Shown here: positions 26,489 to 35,015 of the stretch, piece after piece
How the letters are laid out: every line of letters starts with the position of its first letter
Numbering within the stretch: the stretch's first letter is position 1
The notes under the pieces: generated by a model
What the model was told of the DNA's origin: nothing
The model's database searches: none
Seen by the model: only the letters and a program-made list of their open reading frames with translations
Translations under genes and position numbers: made by a program
Source of the DNA: an uncultured Bacteroides sp.
Lineage (GTDB): Bacteria > Bacteroidota > Bacteroidia > Bacteroidales > Bacteroidaceae
DNA: 64,000 bases
Direction: 5' to 3'
Assembly: GCA_949296575.1 (NCBI GenBank)
Contig: CASFPE010000012.1
Span: 1-64,000 of the forward strand

Positions 26489-26659
26489 CAAAATCCCCTT
26501 AATTGAGCCGATTTTTGAGCCAAAAACCAAGTTGCATCCATTTTTGAGATGGATAAATTCGGGTATTTTTCCTCTTTTTTGAAGGTCATTTTGGGGTGGC
26601 CTGTTTCAAATCTTCCAAGTGCCTTGATGTGGAAATTTTGTTGCTTTTCCCCCGAAATG

Positions 26660-26686
26660 AGACGAAATTGTTATTTTTTGGTGAGA
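26660..26686 (+). promoter_or_regulatory. 27-bp bipartite motif, copy 2
   Basis: AGACGA, core AATTGTTATTTTTTG, GTGAGA. The core is identical over 15 of 15 bases to copy 4 at 36945. It ends 29 nt before a TAACTTTG box at 26716-26723. Confidence 0.65.
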
Positions 26687-26715
26687 TAGCGTTATAAAAA
26701 TAATTTTGGAGTTCC

Positions 26716-26723
26716 TAACTTTG
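26716..26723 (+). promoter_or_regulatory. -7 promoter element of the CBM6-like gene
   Basis: TAACTTTG fits TAnnTTTG; the implied leader is about 67 nt. Another TAATTTTG at 26701-26708 is an alternative. The rest of 26416-26796 shows a small inverted repeat (ATCCAT / ATGGAT, 26536-26554) and nothing else. Confidence 0.55.
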
Positions 26724-26796
26724 ACCCATGGGTCTTGATGGTTTTATGCCGAGAGACCGATAGTAAAATATATTGTTAAATTTTAAAGTCGTTACA

Positions 26797-28704
26797 ATGA
26801 AAAAGAACACTTTACTTTTGGGGGCTTTGGCCCTGTTGGGTTTGAATCCTCTTTATGCGGAGGATTTGACGATTGAATTGTCGCGGGACAATGCGGACAA
26901 CATTACGTTGATTGAGTTGAATGAAGACGGCACGGTGAAAGAAACCGGCGGTGTAAGGTATGACATTGCTTTTGGCAATGTCGGGCAAATTGGCACGAAC
27001 ACCTCTTTTATAGGTATAGGCGAGGTGGATTTCGGTGCAGATGGTGCGGCTTACAAAGCTGTCAACGTAGAATTTGCCCACGGATGGGGCGGTTATGAAG
27101 ATCAAAAGACGTTGGTTTTGGCCACGGGAACCGACCCTCAGAACTTGACTCCGTTTGCTGAATTGCCTTTGTTCCGTACAGGAGGTTATGCAGATTTCCG
27201 TGATTTTACGTTCAACTTCTCTACCGTTTTGGGTGAATACACCCTGCCTGCGGGTGCGCAAAACGTTTGGTTGTATTTCTCTGCGGGCAATGGCAACCTG
27301 ATGACCATCACTTTTATGGAGAACGGCATCGAGGAAGGCACTGATGGCATGCAACCTTATCTTAATGAGCAAGAAGGCTATTATGACAATGGCATCTACA
27401 TCCCCGCTATCGATTTTGAACGCGCCGTGCCGGTCATCGAAGACGATCCTGCAACGGAAGGCAATGACGACCCGTATGCTTCTGCCACTTACAATGAAGA
27501 CTTGGAATGCTGGGGCGGCACGTCGAAAGGTTTCAAGGTTCGTTCCATCAACCCGATTGACTTTGGCAACGACGACTACAAGCAAATTGTGCTTTATTTA
27601 GGCCGCAACACGGAGAACTACATGGACTACATGAAGTTGTACTTGGATGAAGTGTCGGAAGAAAACCTGATTGACTCTTTGTGGACGGGCATGAACCTTT
27701 CCGATTTCAACATCGGTTTCCCCGTTGCCCACAACATCAGCGGCATCAGCGGCGAGCATACGTTGATTATCGAATGGACGGGAACCAACAACCTGTTCGG
27801 CATCGATTTGTTGAAAGAAGAACTTTGGCGGGAAGCTCCGATGTGCGGTGTTGTTTTTGAAGACATCAAGGCTTCGGCAGATGCGGTGAAGTATGCGACG
27901 ATCGGTGATTCTGGCGCCACGGCAGGCGGCGATGCTAATTCGGGCAAAGGGCTTGCAGAAGGCGGCTTGGAATGGGAAATTGCTTTGTATGGCAATCATG
28001 ATGCTCGTTGCGAAGGTGCCAACATCGGTTATACGGGCGATGGCGTGACATTGTGCTTCTATGACGTTGACTTCAAGAACGGCGAATATCAACGCATCGT
28101 GGTGGAACATTCTTGTGACAAGAATTACATTGGCCCCATCGAGCAAGCCAACTTCTCGTTCTATTTGGGTGATGATGATATCGAAGACCGCATCTGGGGC
28201 TTGTCAGACGAAGAAAGGAAGTCTTATACTGCTGACCAGGTTCGTGAAATCTTTGCCGACAAAGAGCCGATTGCTGTGGTTCGCGCACAAGGCACTACGA
28301 ACTGGGGCAACAAGTTTGGCACGGATGGCGCTTTGAAAGAAGTGACGGGCGTGCACAACCTCTACATTGTTTATAATTTGATTTATGATACTTCAGCCGG
28401 TGCTAACATCTATGGCGTTTACTTGGATCCGCAACCGGTATCCGGCGGGGAAGACCCGGATGCCATCGAGAACATTGCCGCAGATGTAGAAGGCATCCGC
28501 GCTTATTCAACGGGTGACGCAATCGTGGTCAATGCCGACGAGGCAGCTACGGTGGCTCTCTACACGATGAATGGCATGTTGGTGGCCAACGAACAAGTGG
28601 CAGCCGGAACAACGACCTTGAATAACTTGAACGCAGGCCTGTACATTTTGCGGATTACGAACGCAGAAGGACAGACCGATGTGGTGAAAGCATTAATTAA
28701 ATAA
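26797..28704 (+). CDS. Secreted protein with three CBM6-like domains and a sorting-domain-like tail
   Basis: This 635-residue protein has a signal peptide (1-22, ending LYA) and three beta-sandwich domains of CBM6-like pattern: about 25-185 (GVRYDIAFGNVGQIG, VWLYFSAGNGNLMTITF), about 190-350 (YLGRNTENYMDYMKLYLD, HTLIIEWTGTNNLFGID), and about 355-560 (GVTLCFYDVDF, VHNLYIVYNLIYDTSAGANIYG). The last 80 residues (VALYTMNGMLVANEQVAAG, then LNAGLYILRITN) resemble a T9SS type A sorting domain. No catalytic module is seen, so it is likely a glycan-binding protein. It is the first gene of the right arm, directly downstream of the HTCS-type operator. The assignment to CBM6 is by pattern, not proven. 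Confidence 0.72.
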   Translation: MKKNTLLLGALALLGLNPLYAEDLTIELSRDNADNITLIELNEDGTVKETGGVRYDIAFGNVGQIGTNTSFIGIGEVDFGADGAAYKAVNVEFAHGWGGYEDQKTLVLATGTDPQNLTPFAELPLFRTGGYADFRDFTFNFSTVLGEYTLPAGAQNVWLYFSAGNGNLMTITFMENGIEEGTDGMQPYLNEQEGYYDNGIYIPAIDFERAVPVIEDDPATEGNDDPYASATYNEDLECWGGTSKGFKVRSINPIDFGNDDYKQIVLYLGRNTENYMDYMKLYLDEVSEENLIDSLWTGMNLSDFNIGFPVAHNISGISGEHTLIIEWTGTNNLFGIDLLKEELWREAPMCGVVFEDIKASADAVKYATIGDSGATAGGDANSGKGLAEGGLEWEIALYGNHDARCEGANIGYTGDGVTLCFYDVDFKNGEYQRIVVEHSCDKNYIGPIEQANFSFYLGDDDIEDRIWGLSDEERKSYTADQVREIFADKEPIAVVRAQGTTNWGNKFGTDGALKEVTGVHNLYIVYNLIYDTSAGANIYGVYLDPQPVSGGEDPDAIENIAADVEGIRAYSTGDAIVVNADEAATVALYTMNGMLVANEQVAAGTTTLNNLNAGLYILRITNAEGQTDVVKALIK

Positions 28705-28730
28705 TCGTCATTATTAACCTAATTCTACGA

Positions 28731-28769
28731 AGGGGAGGTAGCTCCGCAAAGGAAAACCTCCCCTTTTTT
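28731..28769 (+). terminator. Terminator/attenuator after the CBM6-like gene
   Basis: Inverted repeat AGGGGAGGT / ACCTCCCCT with a 16-nt loop followed by six T. It lies 15 nt before the start of the GH2 fusion gene, so partial read-through would set the ratio of binding protein to enzyme. Confidence 0.85.
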
Positions 28770-28784
28770 AATCTTAAATGCAAC

Positions 28785-31700
28785 ATGAAAAAGAAAAGGA
28801 ATTATTGGCGGGGGATGGGAATATCTTGCTTGGTTTGTTTCGTCCTTTTCATCGGGACCGCCTGTGCGCAGGACTGGCAAGCCAAGGATGTGGCCATCAT
28901 GACCCCGTGGGGCGAGAACATGGATGTGGACCATGTGCTGCCGGAATATCCCCGTCCGCAGATGGAACGGGAGGAATGGATGAACCTGAACGGTGTCTGG
29001 GACTTGCGGAAAGGCGTGAAAGACGAACCTTACAGCAGCACTTTTGAATATGACCAGAAGATATTGGTGCCTTTCCCCATTGAGTCGGCTCTTTCCGGCG
29101 TGAAGGAGGAAAGCGACAGCCAGTGCTATTGGTACCGTCGCACGATTGAGATACCGGAATCCATGCGCGGACGCCAGATATTGCTGCATTTCGATGCCGT
29201 GGACTGGGAGACGGTGGCTTATGTCAATGGCACAGAGGTGGGCCGCCACACAGGAGGTTACGACCCGTTCTATTTCGACATCACGTCTGCCTTGAAAGAC
29301 GAGAAGGAACAGGAACTGGTGGTGTACATCTATGATAATACAGGTGCCGAAGGGCAACCGAAAGGGAAGCAGGCTTTAAACAAATGGGGATGCTGGTACA
29401 CGCCGGTGAGCGGCATTTGGCAGACAGTGTGGCTGGAACCGGTCAGCTCCGTCAATTACATCACCGACTTCAGCGTGGAACCGGATTTGGACCAAGCCCG
29501 TTTTACGTTGCGTGTGAACACGCTTACGCGGGCAGATGCCACGCTCAATGTGACTTTGTATGACAAGGATGGCAACGAAGTGTCCTCTGTCACCGGCGGC
29601 GAGGCCGGGCGCATTCTCTCTTTGCCTGTGGAGAATCCGCGTCTATGGTCGCCGGAAGATCCTTATTTGTACGACTTGAAGATTGAACTGCTTGCGGGCG
29701 GCCAGTCGGTCGATGCCGTGAAGAGCTACTGCGGCATGCGCAAGATTGAAGTGAAGAAAGTGGGCGAGAAGCCGAGGATTTTCCTGAACGGCAAGCAAAT
29801 CTTCCAGATGGGTCCGTTGGACCAAGGCTGGTGGCCGGATGGATTGTACACGGCGCCGAGCGATGAAGCCTTGCTGTTTGACATCCAAACGATGAAATCC
29901 ATCGGTTTCAACATGATACGCAAGCACATCAAGATAGAGCCGTCCCGTTGGTACATGCATTGCGACCGCGAGGGCATCTTGGTTTGGCAGGACCTTCCCA
30001 GCCCGGGTCTGCCTGCAGGTCATGAAGACTTTGCAAAGCAGAACTTCGAGGATGAGTCCATCCGCATCATCAAAGCCTTCAAGAACCATCCCAGCATCGT
30101 GCAATGGGTGGTGTTCAATGAAGGCTGGGGTCAGTTCGATACGGAACGGATGACCGAGATTGTGGAAGGTCAGGTTGGCCAAAGCCTTGTGTGCTGCGCC
30201 AGCGGATGGACGGATGCTCCTGTCGGCGACGTGAAAGACTCCCACAGTTACCCGAAGCCCTCTTGCCCGTTGGACGACAACCGTGCGGCCGTGTGCGGTG
30301 AGTACGGAGGCATCACCCTGAAAGTGCAAGGACACATTTGGCCGGGCGGCGACTTCCAATATACCACGGTGGAAACCGGCGAGGACTTCACCGCTTTGTT
30401 CAACAAATTGGCCGATGAAGTGCAGGATTATTACTATTATGGCCTGAATGCGGCGGTCTACACCCAGCTGTCGGATGTGGAAATCGAGCGCAACGGCATC
30501 CTCACTTACGACCGCAAGGTGCTGAAACCTTACTCAGCCACCGGCGAACTGAAAGCGAAGATTGAGGAATGCATCAACATGCCGGCGAATGCGAAGAAGC
30601 TGACCACCATCCTTTCCACCTCAAAGGAGCATAAATACGACTGGCGTTACACCACGGTGAAAGACGTGCCGCGCAACTGGTTTGCCACAGATTTCGACGA
30701 CCGTTCCTGGTATGTGGGCAAAGCCGCTTTCGGAAACAGCTCTCTGGCCAACACGAAGGACCTGATTTCCACCAAATGGTTCACCTCGCAGATTCACATG
30801 CGCCGCTGGTTCTATTTGGGCGATGTCACGCAGGAAACCATCGATGCCATGCGTTTCATGATTTACCATGACGACGACATCCATGTATATATAAACGGTG
30901 TATGGGCGGCTTCCAAGGTCGGTTCCGTATCGGATTACATTCCGTTCGACATTTCCACGGAAGCCAAAGCCACGTTGAAGCCCAATGCCTGGAACTTGAT
31001 TGCCGTGGAAGGCAAGCAAGGCAGCGGCGAACAGATTATGGACATCGGCATTACGGCTTTTTCTACGGAGGAAATCAGCTACACGGAGAACTACGATGAC
31101 TTGGAGAACCCTGCTTTTGTGGAAACCGTCGACCCGGTTCCCGCACAAGCGCCGGTGTTTGGAAAGGTGACGCGCCCCGTGCCGGACGAACCGCGCCAAG
31201 GGCAATACCAATCCGTCACGCGGGGCAACTTCCAGCATACTTCCGACCGTTCCAATGTGGCGTGGGGCGATTATGATAATGACGGCCAGTTGGAATTGAT
31301 GTATTCCGGAAGCAATGAGCATCTTTTGGCCAGCCAGCGGTATTTCTCGGCTTTGTATGACTACAATGCGGCCGACGAATCGTTTGTCCGCTTGGACAGT
31401 CCTTTTGACGTGTGCTGTTATGCCTGCCCGGTGTGGTTCGATTACAACAACGACGGCTTGCTGGACCTGTTCGTTCCGGGCTTGAAAACAAAAGATTACA
31501 CGAATGATTTGAATGACATTGCAGCCTATTTGTATGAAAACAAAGGGCAGGATGCCGACGGCAACTTCGTTTTCGAGGAAGTGAACCGTGCCACGCCCGA
31601 AAGCAACGAGATGGGCATTGCGCCTATCTATGCTGCGATGGACGGCGGACGCTCCCGCCAATGGGTGTCGGTGGGCGACTACGACAAGGACGGTTACTTG

Positions 31701-33098
31701 GATTTGGTGGTGGCCGGCCTGGATGATTACGTGGACCCGGAAGGCAATGTGGATGAAAACGGCGAGGTGATTGTGCATCACAACCGCCGCGTCCTCTACC
31801 TGTACAAGAACGACAAGGGGAAAGGCTTCATCCGCCAGGAAACGCCGTTGAATGGCACAGAGCCGTTCTTGGGCTTGTCGCGGGGTTCCGTCTCGTTTGC
31901 CGACATGGACAACGACGGATGGTTGGACATTGTGTCCTCCGGCTATGGCCCCGAAGAAGGCAACCTGCGGGTGTATTGGAACAACGGCGATGGCACTTTC
32001 ACCGAATCTTCCCAATACCTGTTCGGCTCGTATGACTCCGCCTGCACCGTGGCCGACTTGGATGCCGACGGCTATTTGGATATATTGGTGGCCGGTTTTG
32101 CCAACAACAAGGGTTCGGGCAGCGCCAAGTCCCTGTATGTTTACCACAACCGGGGCGGGCGCAGCTTCGAGATGCTGAACGACTTGTTCTGCGGTTTCGA
32201 GGGCATCGACGGTGCGACTCCCTCCATCGGCGATGTCAACAACGACGGACTTCCCGATATTTTATTGGGCGGCCATGGCGCCACGCACGAAATCACCACG
32301 TGGATTTATGTGAACAATGGCGATTTCTCTTTCTCTCCTGTCGGGGCTTGGTACGATGAAGATGCCGCTTGGACGTTCGACCGCATCAGCCATGGCAACA
32401 ACCATTTGGTGGATTACAACAACGATGGTTATCTGGATGCTTGGAACATGGGCTGGGCGCAGAGCGATGTTTGCCAATTGGCTTGCGCCACCCAGTTGTG
32501 GAAGAACGAATCGGCTTCCGCAGGCATTCCTGTCAACAACCCGCCTACGGCACCCACGAACCTGAGGAGTTCCTACGATGCTGCCACGGGCATGATGACT
32601 TTCTCTTGGGATGCGGCCACCGACGACCATACGCCCCAGGAAGCACTCCAATACAATATCTATGTGAAGTTCGCCGGTTCCGATGATTATTTCATGGCCG
32701 TGCCTGCCGATTTGAAGACCGGCAAGCTGAAGGTCGGGGAGATTTCCGGGCAGATTATGGGAACCTCTTATTCCATGTACGTGGAGAGCGAGGATGCCGT
32801 GGAGGAATGGGACGTGCAGGCCATCGACAATGGGAAGCGCGGAGGCAATTTCTCCAAATATCCTGCTTCGTCGGTCGACAAGGATGCTTTGGCCGGTTTG
32901 CAGGTTTATGCCGCCGATGGCAACGTGCATTACAACACGCCGGGCGAGACCCGCTTGGACCTCGTCAATGCTTTGGGCGTTCCCGTCCAGACGTTGAAGG
33001 TGATGGGCGCAGGCATGTTCCCCGGACCCGGCAAAGGGCTTTATTTGTTGAAAGCCACTTTGGGCAGTTTTTCCGAGGTGTTCAAGCTATTGTTTTAA
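28785..33098 (+). CDS. GH2 glycoside hydrolase fused to a seven-repeat FG-GAP propeller
   Basis: This 1437-residue exported protein combines an enzyme and a propeller. N-terminal signal peptide (1 to about 28), then GH2 sugar-binding domain (about 50-200), Ig-like domain and TIM barrel with acid/base E446 (FNEGWG) and nucleophile E506 (CGEYGG). A second jelly-roll-like domain follows at about 600-800 (DFDDRSWYVG, DDDIHVYINGVW). From about 823 there are seven DxDNDGxxD repeats closely paralogous to the protein at 19348-21351, then a fibronectin-III-like domain and a sorting-domain-like tail. Typical GH2 enzymes end near 600-1000 residues, so the C-terminal half is an unusual addition. Sugar specificity is not readable; beta-galactosidase or beta-glucuronidase are both possible. 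Confidence 0.9.
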   Translation: MKKKRNYWRGMGISCLVCFVLFIGTACAQDWQAKDVAIMTPWGENMDVDHVLPEYPRPQMEREEWMNLNGVWDLRKGVKDEPYSSTFEYDQKILVPFPIESALSGVKEESDSQCYWYRRTIEIPESMRGRQILLHFDAVDWETVAYVNGTEVGRHTGGYDPFYFDITSALKDEKEQELVVYIYDNTGAEGQPKGKQALNKWGCWYTPVSGIWQTVWLEPVSSVNYITDFSVEPDLDQARFTLRVNTLTRADATLNVTLYDKDGNEVSSVTGGEAGRILSLPVENPRLWSPEDPYLYDLKIELLAGGQSVDAVKSYCGMRKIEVKKVGEKPRIFLNGKQIFQMGPLDQGWWPDGLYTAPSDEALLFDIQTMKSIGFNMIRKHIKIEPSRWYMHCDREGILVWQDLPSPGLPAGHEDFAKQNFEDESIRIIKAFKNHPSIVQWVVFNEGWGQFDTERMTEIVEGQVGQSLVCCASGWTDAPVGDVKDSHSYPKPSCPLDDNRAAVCGEYGGITLKVQGHIWPGGDFQYTTVETGEDFTALFNKLADEVQDYYYYGLNAAVYTQLSDVEIERNGILTYDRKVLKPYSATGELKAKIEECINMPANAKKLTTILSTSKEHKYDWRYTTVKDVPRNWFATDFDDRSWYVGKAAFGNSSLANTKDLISTKWFTSQIHMRRWFYLGDVTQETIDAMRFMIYHDDDIHVYINGVWAASKVGSVSDYIPFDISTEAKATLKPNAWNLIAVEGKQGSGEQIMDIGITAFSTEEISYTENYDDLENPAFVETVDPVPAQAPVFGKVTRPVPDEPRQGQYQSVTRGNFQHTSDRSNVAWGDYDNDGQLELMYSGSNEHLLASQRYFSALYDYNAADESFVRLDSPFDVCCYACPVWFDYNNDGLLDLFVPGLKTKDYTNDLNDIAAYLYENKGQDADGNFVFEEVNRATPESNEMGIAPIYAAMDGGRSRQWVSVGDYDKDGYLDLVVAGLDDYVDPEGNVDENGEVIVHHNRRVLYLYKNDKGKGFIRQETPLNGTEPFLGLSRGSVSFADMDNDGWLDIVSSGYGPEEGNLRVYWNNGDGTFTESSQYLFGSYDSACTVADLDADGYLDILVAGFANNKGSGSAKSLYVYHNRGGRSFEMLNDLFCGFEGIDGATPSIGDVNNDGLPDILLGGHGATHEITTWIYVNNGDFSFSPVGAWYDEDAAWTFDRISHGNNHLVDYNNDGYLDAWNMGWAQSDVCQLACATQLWKNESASAGIPVNNPPTAPTNLRSSYDAATGMMTFSWDAATDDHTPQEALQYNIYVKFAGSDDYFMAVPADLKTGKLKVGEISGQIMGTSYSMYVESEDAVEEWDVQAIDNGKRGGNFSKYPASSVDKDALAGLQVYAADGNVHYNTPGETRLDLVNALGVPVQTLKVMGAGMFPGPGKGLYLLKATLGSFSEVFKLLF

Positions 33099-33126
33099 AT
33101 AGGTAAAAAGGATTCAGGATAACCCT

Positions 33127-33162
33127 GCTGTTTCCGGGCAGAAGTTTCTGCCCGGAAACAGC
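33127..33162 (+). terminator. 36-bp near-perfect palindrome after the GH2 fusion gene
   Basis: Arms GCTGTTTCCGGGCAGAA (33127-33143) and its exact complement (33146-33162) with a 2-nt centre, 28 nt after the stop. No T-tract; transcription end or mRNA 3' protection. Confidence 0.65.
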
Positions 33163-33181
33163 TATTATAAATCGAAACGTC

Positions 33182-33189
33182 TATCTTTG
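33182..33189 (+). promoter_or_regulatory. -7-like box directly in front of GH2
   Basis: TATCTTTG ends only 4 nt before the ATG at 33194. If used, transcription would start at or next to the start codon, giving a leaderless mRNA. No -33 TTTG is evident. Confidence 0.4.
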
Positions 33190-33193
33190 TATT

Positions 33194-35011
33194 ATGCGAA
33201 AACTGATTGTATTGTGCAGCTTGCTGCTCGCAAGCTTTTTTGATGGCGCGGCAGCATCTTTGCCTCGCCCGGAGTATCCCCGCCCGCAATTTGAACGCGC
33301 GGATTGGGTGAATCTGAACGGCGAATGGACTTATTCTTTCGATTTCGGCCATTCGGGCAAGGACCGGCACTGGGAGAAGTCCGCCGGTTTTGACCAGAAG
33401 ATTGTGGTGCCTTTCTGCCCGGAAAGCAAATTGTCCGGCGTGGGGCATACGGACTTCATCGATTGCCTGTGGTACCATCGCGAATTGTCCGTTCCCGCCG
33501 CGTGGGAAGGGAAGCGCATTTTCCTGAACTTCGGCGCGGTGGATTATTGTGCCGAGATTTACATCGACGGCACTTTCGTGCAGCGGCACTATGGCGGCTC
33601 GTCCTCGTTCTGCGTGGACCTGAGCCGTTACGTGAAGGCCGGCGGGGTGCATCAATTGGTGGTGCGGGTCACCGACGACCTTCGTTCCGGCTACCAGACT
33701 GGGGGAAAGCAGTCGACCGGTTATTATTCGGCGGGCTGTTCCTACACACGGACCACCGGCATTTGGCAGACGGTCTGGATGGAAGCCGTGTCGCGTCACG
33801 GTTTGAAATCCGTATATGCCCGCCCGGACATCGACCAGGAGATGCTGGTCATTTCCCCGGAGTTCTGGCAAGAATCGGATAACACGTTGGAAGTGGTGCT
33901 GAAAGACGGGGAAAAGGTAGTGGCCCGCCGCGAAGTGCCTTGCCACAACAGTGCCTATGTCATGCTGCCGGTGCGCAAGATGAAGCTGTGGTCGCCGGAG
34001 TCTCCCTTCCTGTATGGCCTTGAATATACGGTGAAAGATGCGTCCGGCCAAACGGTCGATGCGGTGAAATCCTACGTGGGGATGCGAAAAGTCCACACCG
34101 CCGACGGACAGTTCTACTTGAACAACCGTCCTTACTTCCAGCGTCTCGTGCTGGACCAGGGCTTTTACCCGGATGGCATCTGGACAGCGCCCACGGACGA
34201 AGATTTGAAGAACGACATCCTGCTGGGCAAGGAAGCCGGGTTCAACGGTGCGCGGCTTCACCAGAAAGTGTTTGAAGAAAGGTATTACTATTGGGCAGAC
34301 AAGTTGGGCTACCTCACGTGGGGCGAGAGCGCCAGCTGGGCGATGAACATCAACGATGAACGGGCGGTGCGCAACTTCATCGGCGAATGGAGCGAAGTGG
34401 TGGTACGCGACCGCAACCATCCTTCTTTGGTCATCTGGACGCCTTTCAACGAAACGTGGGGCGGCGACAACCATGCCTACACCCGCATGATGCGGGATGT
34501 GTACGCCATCACCAAGGCCGTGGACCCCACGCGCCCCATCAATGATGCCAGCGGCGACAACCATGTGGTGACCGACATCTGGAGCGTGCATACCTACGAG
34601 CAGGACAGTGTGAAACTGAAAGAGATGCTCGTGTTCCAGGAAGGCGTGGAGCCCTACCGAAGCATCCGCGACCGTGACTACCTTGCCGTCTACGACGGGC
34701 AGCCCTATATGGTGGACGAGTTCGGCGGCATCGGTTGGATGTCGGCCGAGGAACGGAAGACTTCGTGGGGTTACGGCGGCATTCCGGCGGAGGAAGAAGA
34801 ATTTTATGCCCGCCTGACGGGGTTGGTGAATGCATTGAAGCAGTCGCGCCACGTGGTGGGCTTCTGCTACACGCAGCTGACGGACGTGGAGCAGGAGAAG
34901 AACGGCATCTATCATTACGACCGCAGCCCGAAATTCGACATGGAGCGCATCCGCAAGATTTTTGAGTTGATACCCTCATATAGTGAACCCGATAAAGAAG
35001 AAAGGAGATGA
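33194..35011 (+). CDS. GH2 glycoside hydrolase
   Basis: This 605-residue enzyme has a signal peptide (1 to about 22) followed by the start of a GH2 sugar-binding domain (PRPEYPRPQFERADWVNLNG), an Ig-like domain and a TIM barrel. Acid/base E420 (PFNETWGG) and nucleophile E509 (MVDEFGGIG) are intact. It is short for GH2, without extra C-terminal domains, and is related to the catalytic half of the preceding fusion (shared YPRPQ, NLNG, TTGIWQTVW / SGIWQTVW and LWSPE motifs), so the two arose by duplication. Beta-galactosidase, beta-glucuronidase or related activity is likely; the specificity is not determined. The GH125 gene follows after 4 bp. Confidence 0.92.
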   Translation: MRKLIVLCSLLLASFFDGAAASLPRPEYPRPQFERADWVNLNGEWTYSFDFGHSGKDRHWEKSAGFDQKIVVPFCPESKLSGVGHTDFIDCLWYHRELSVPAAWEGKRIFLNFGAVDYCAEIYIDGTFVQRHYGGSSSFCVDLSRYVKAGGVHQLVVRVTDDLRSGYQTGGKQSTGYYSAGCSYTRTTGIWQTVWMEAVSRHGLKSVYARPDIDQEMLVISPEFWQESDNTLEVVLKDGEKVVARREVPCHNSAYVMLPVRKMKLWSPESPFLYGLEYTVKDASGQTVDAVKSYVGMRKVHTADGQFYLNNRPYFQRLVLDQGFYPDGIWTAPTDEDLKNDILLGKEAGFNGARLHQKVFEERYYYWADKLGYLTWGESASWAMNINDERAVRNFIGEWSEVVVRDRNHPSLVIWTPFNETWGGDNHAYTRMMRDVYAITKAVDPTRPINDASGDNHVVTDIWSVHTYEQDSVKLKEMLVFQEGVEPYRSIRDRDYLAVYDGQPYMVDEFGGIGWMSAEERKTSWGYGGIPAEEEEFYARLTGLVNALKQSRHVVGFCYTQLTDVEQEKNGIYHYDRSPKFDMERIRKIFELIPSYSEPDKEERR

Positions 35012-35015
35012 ATCG

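Noticed and set aside
33095..34915. Long minus-strand open frame opposite GH2
   Set aside because: Antisense to a clear GH2 gene with intact motifs; composition (His/Val-rich) is that of a shadow frame. The same holds for 46202-48013, 30621-32147 and 9480-10805.
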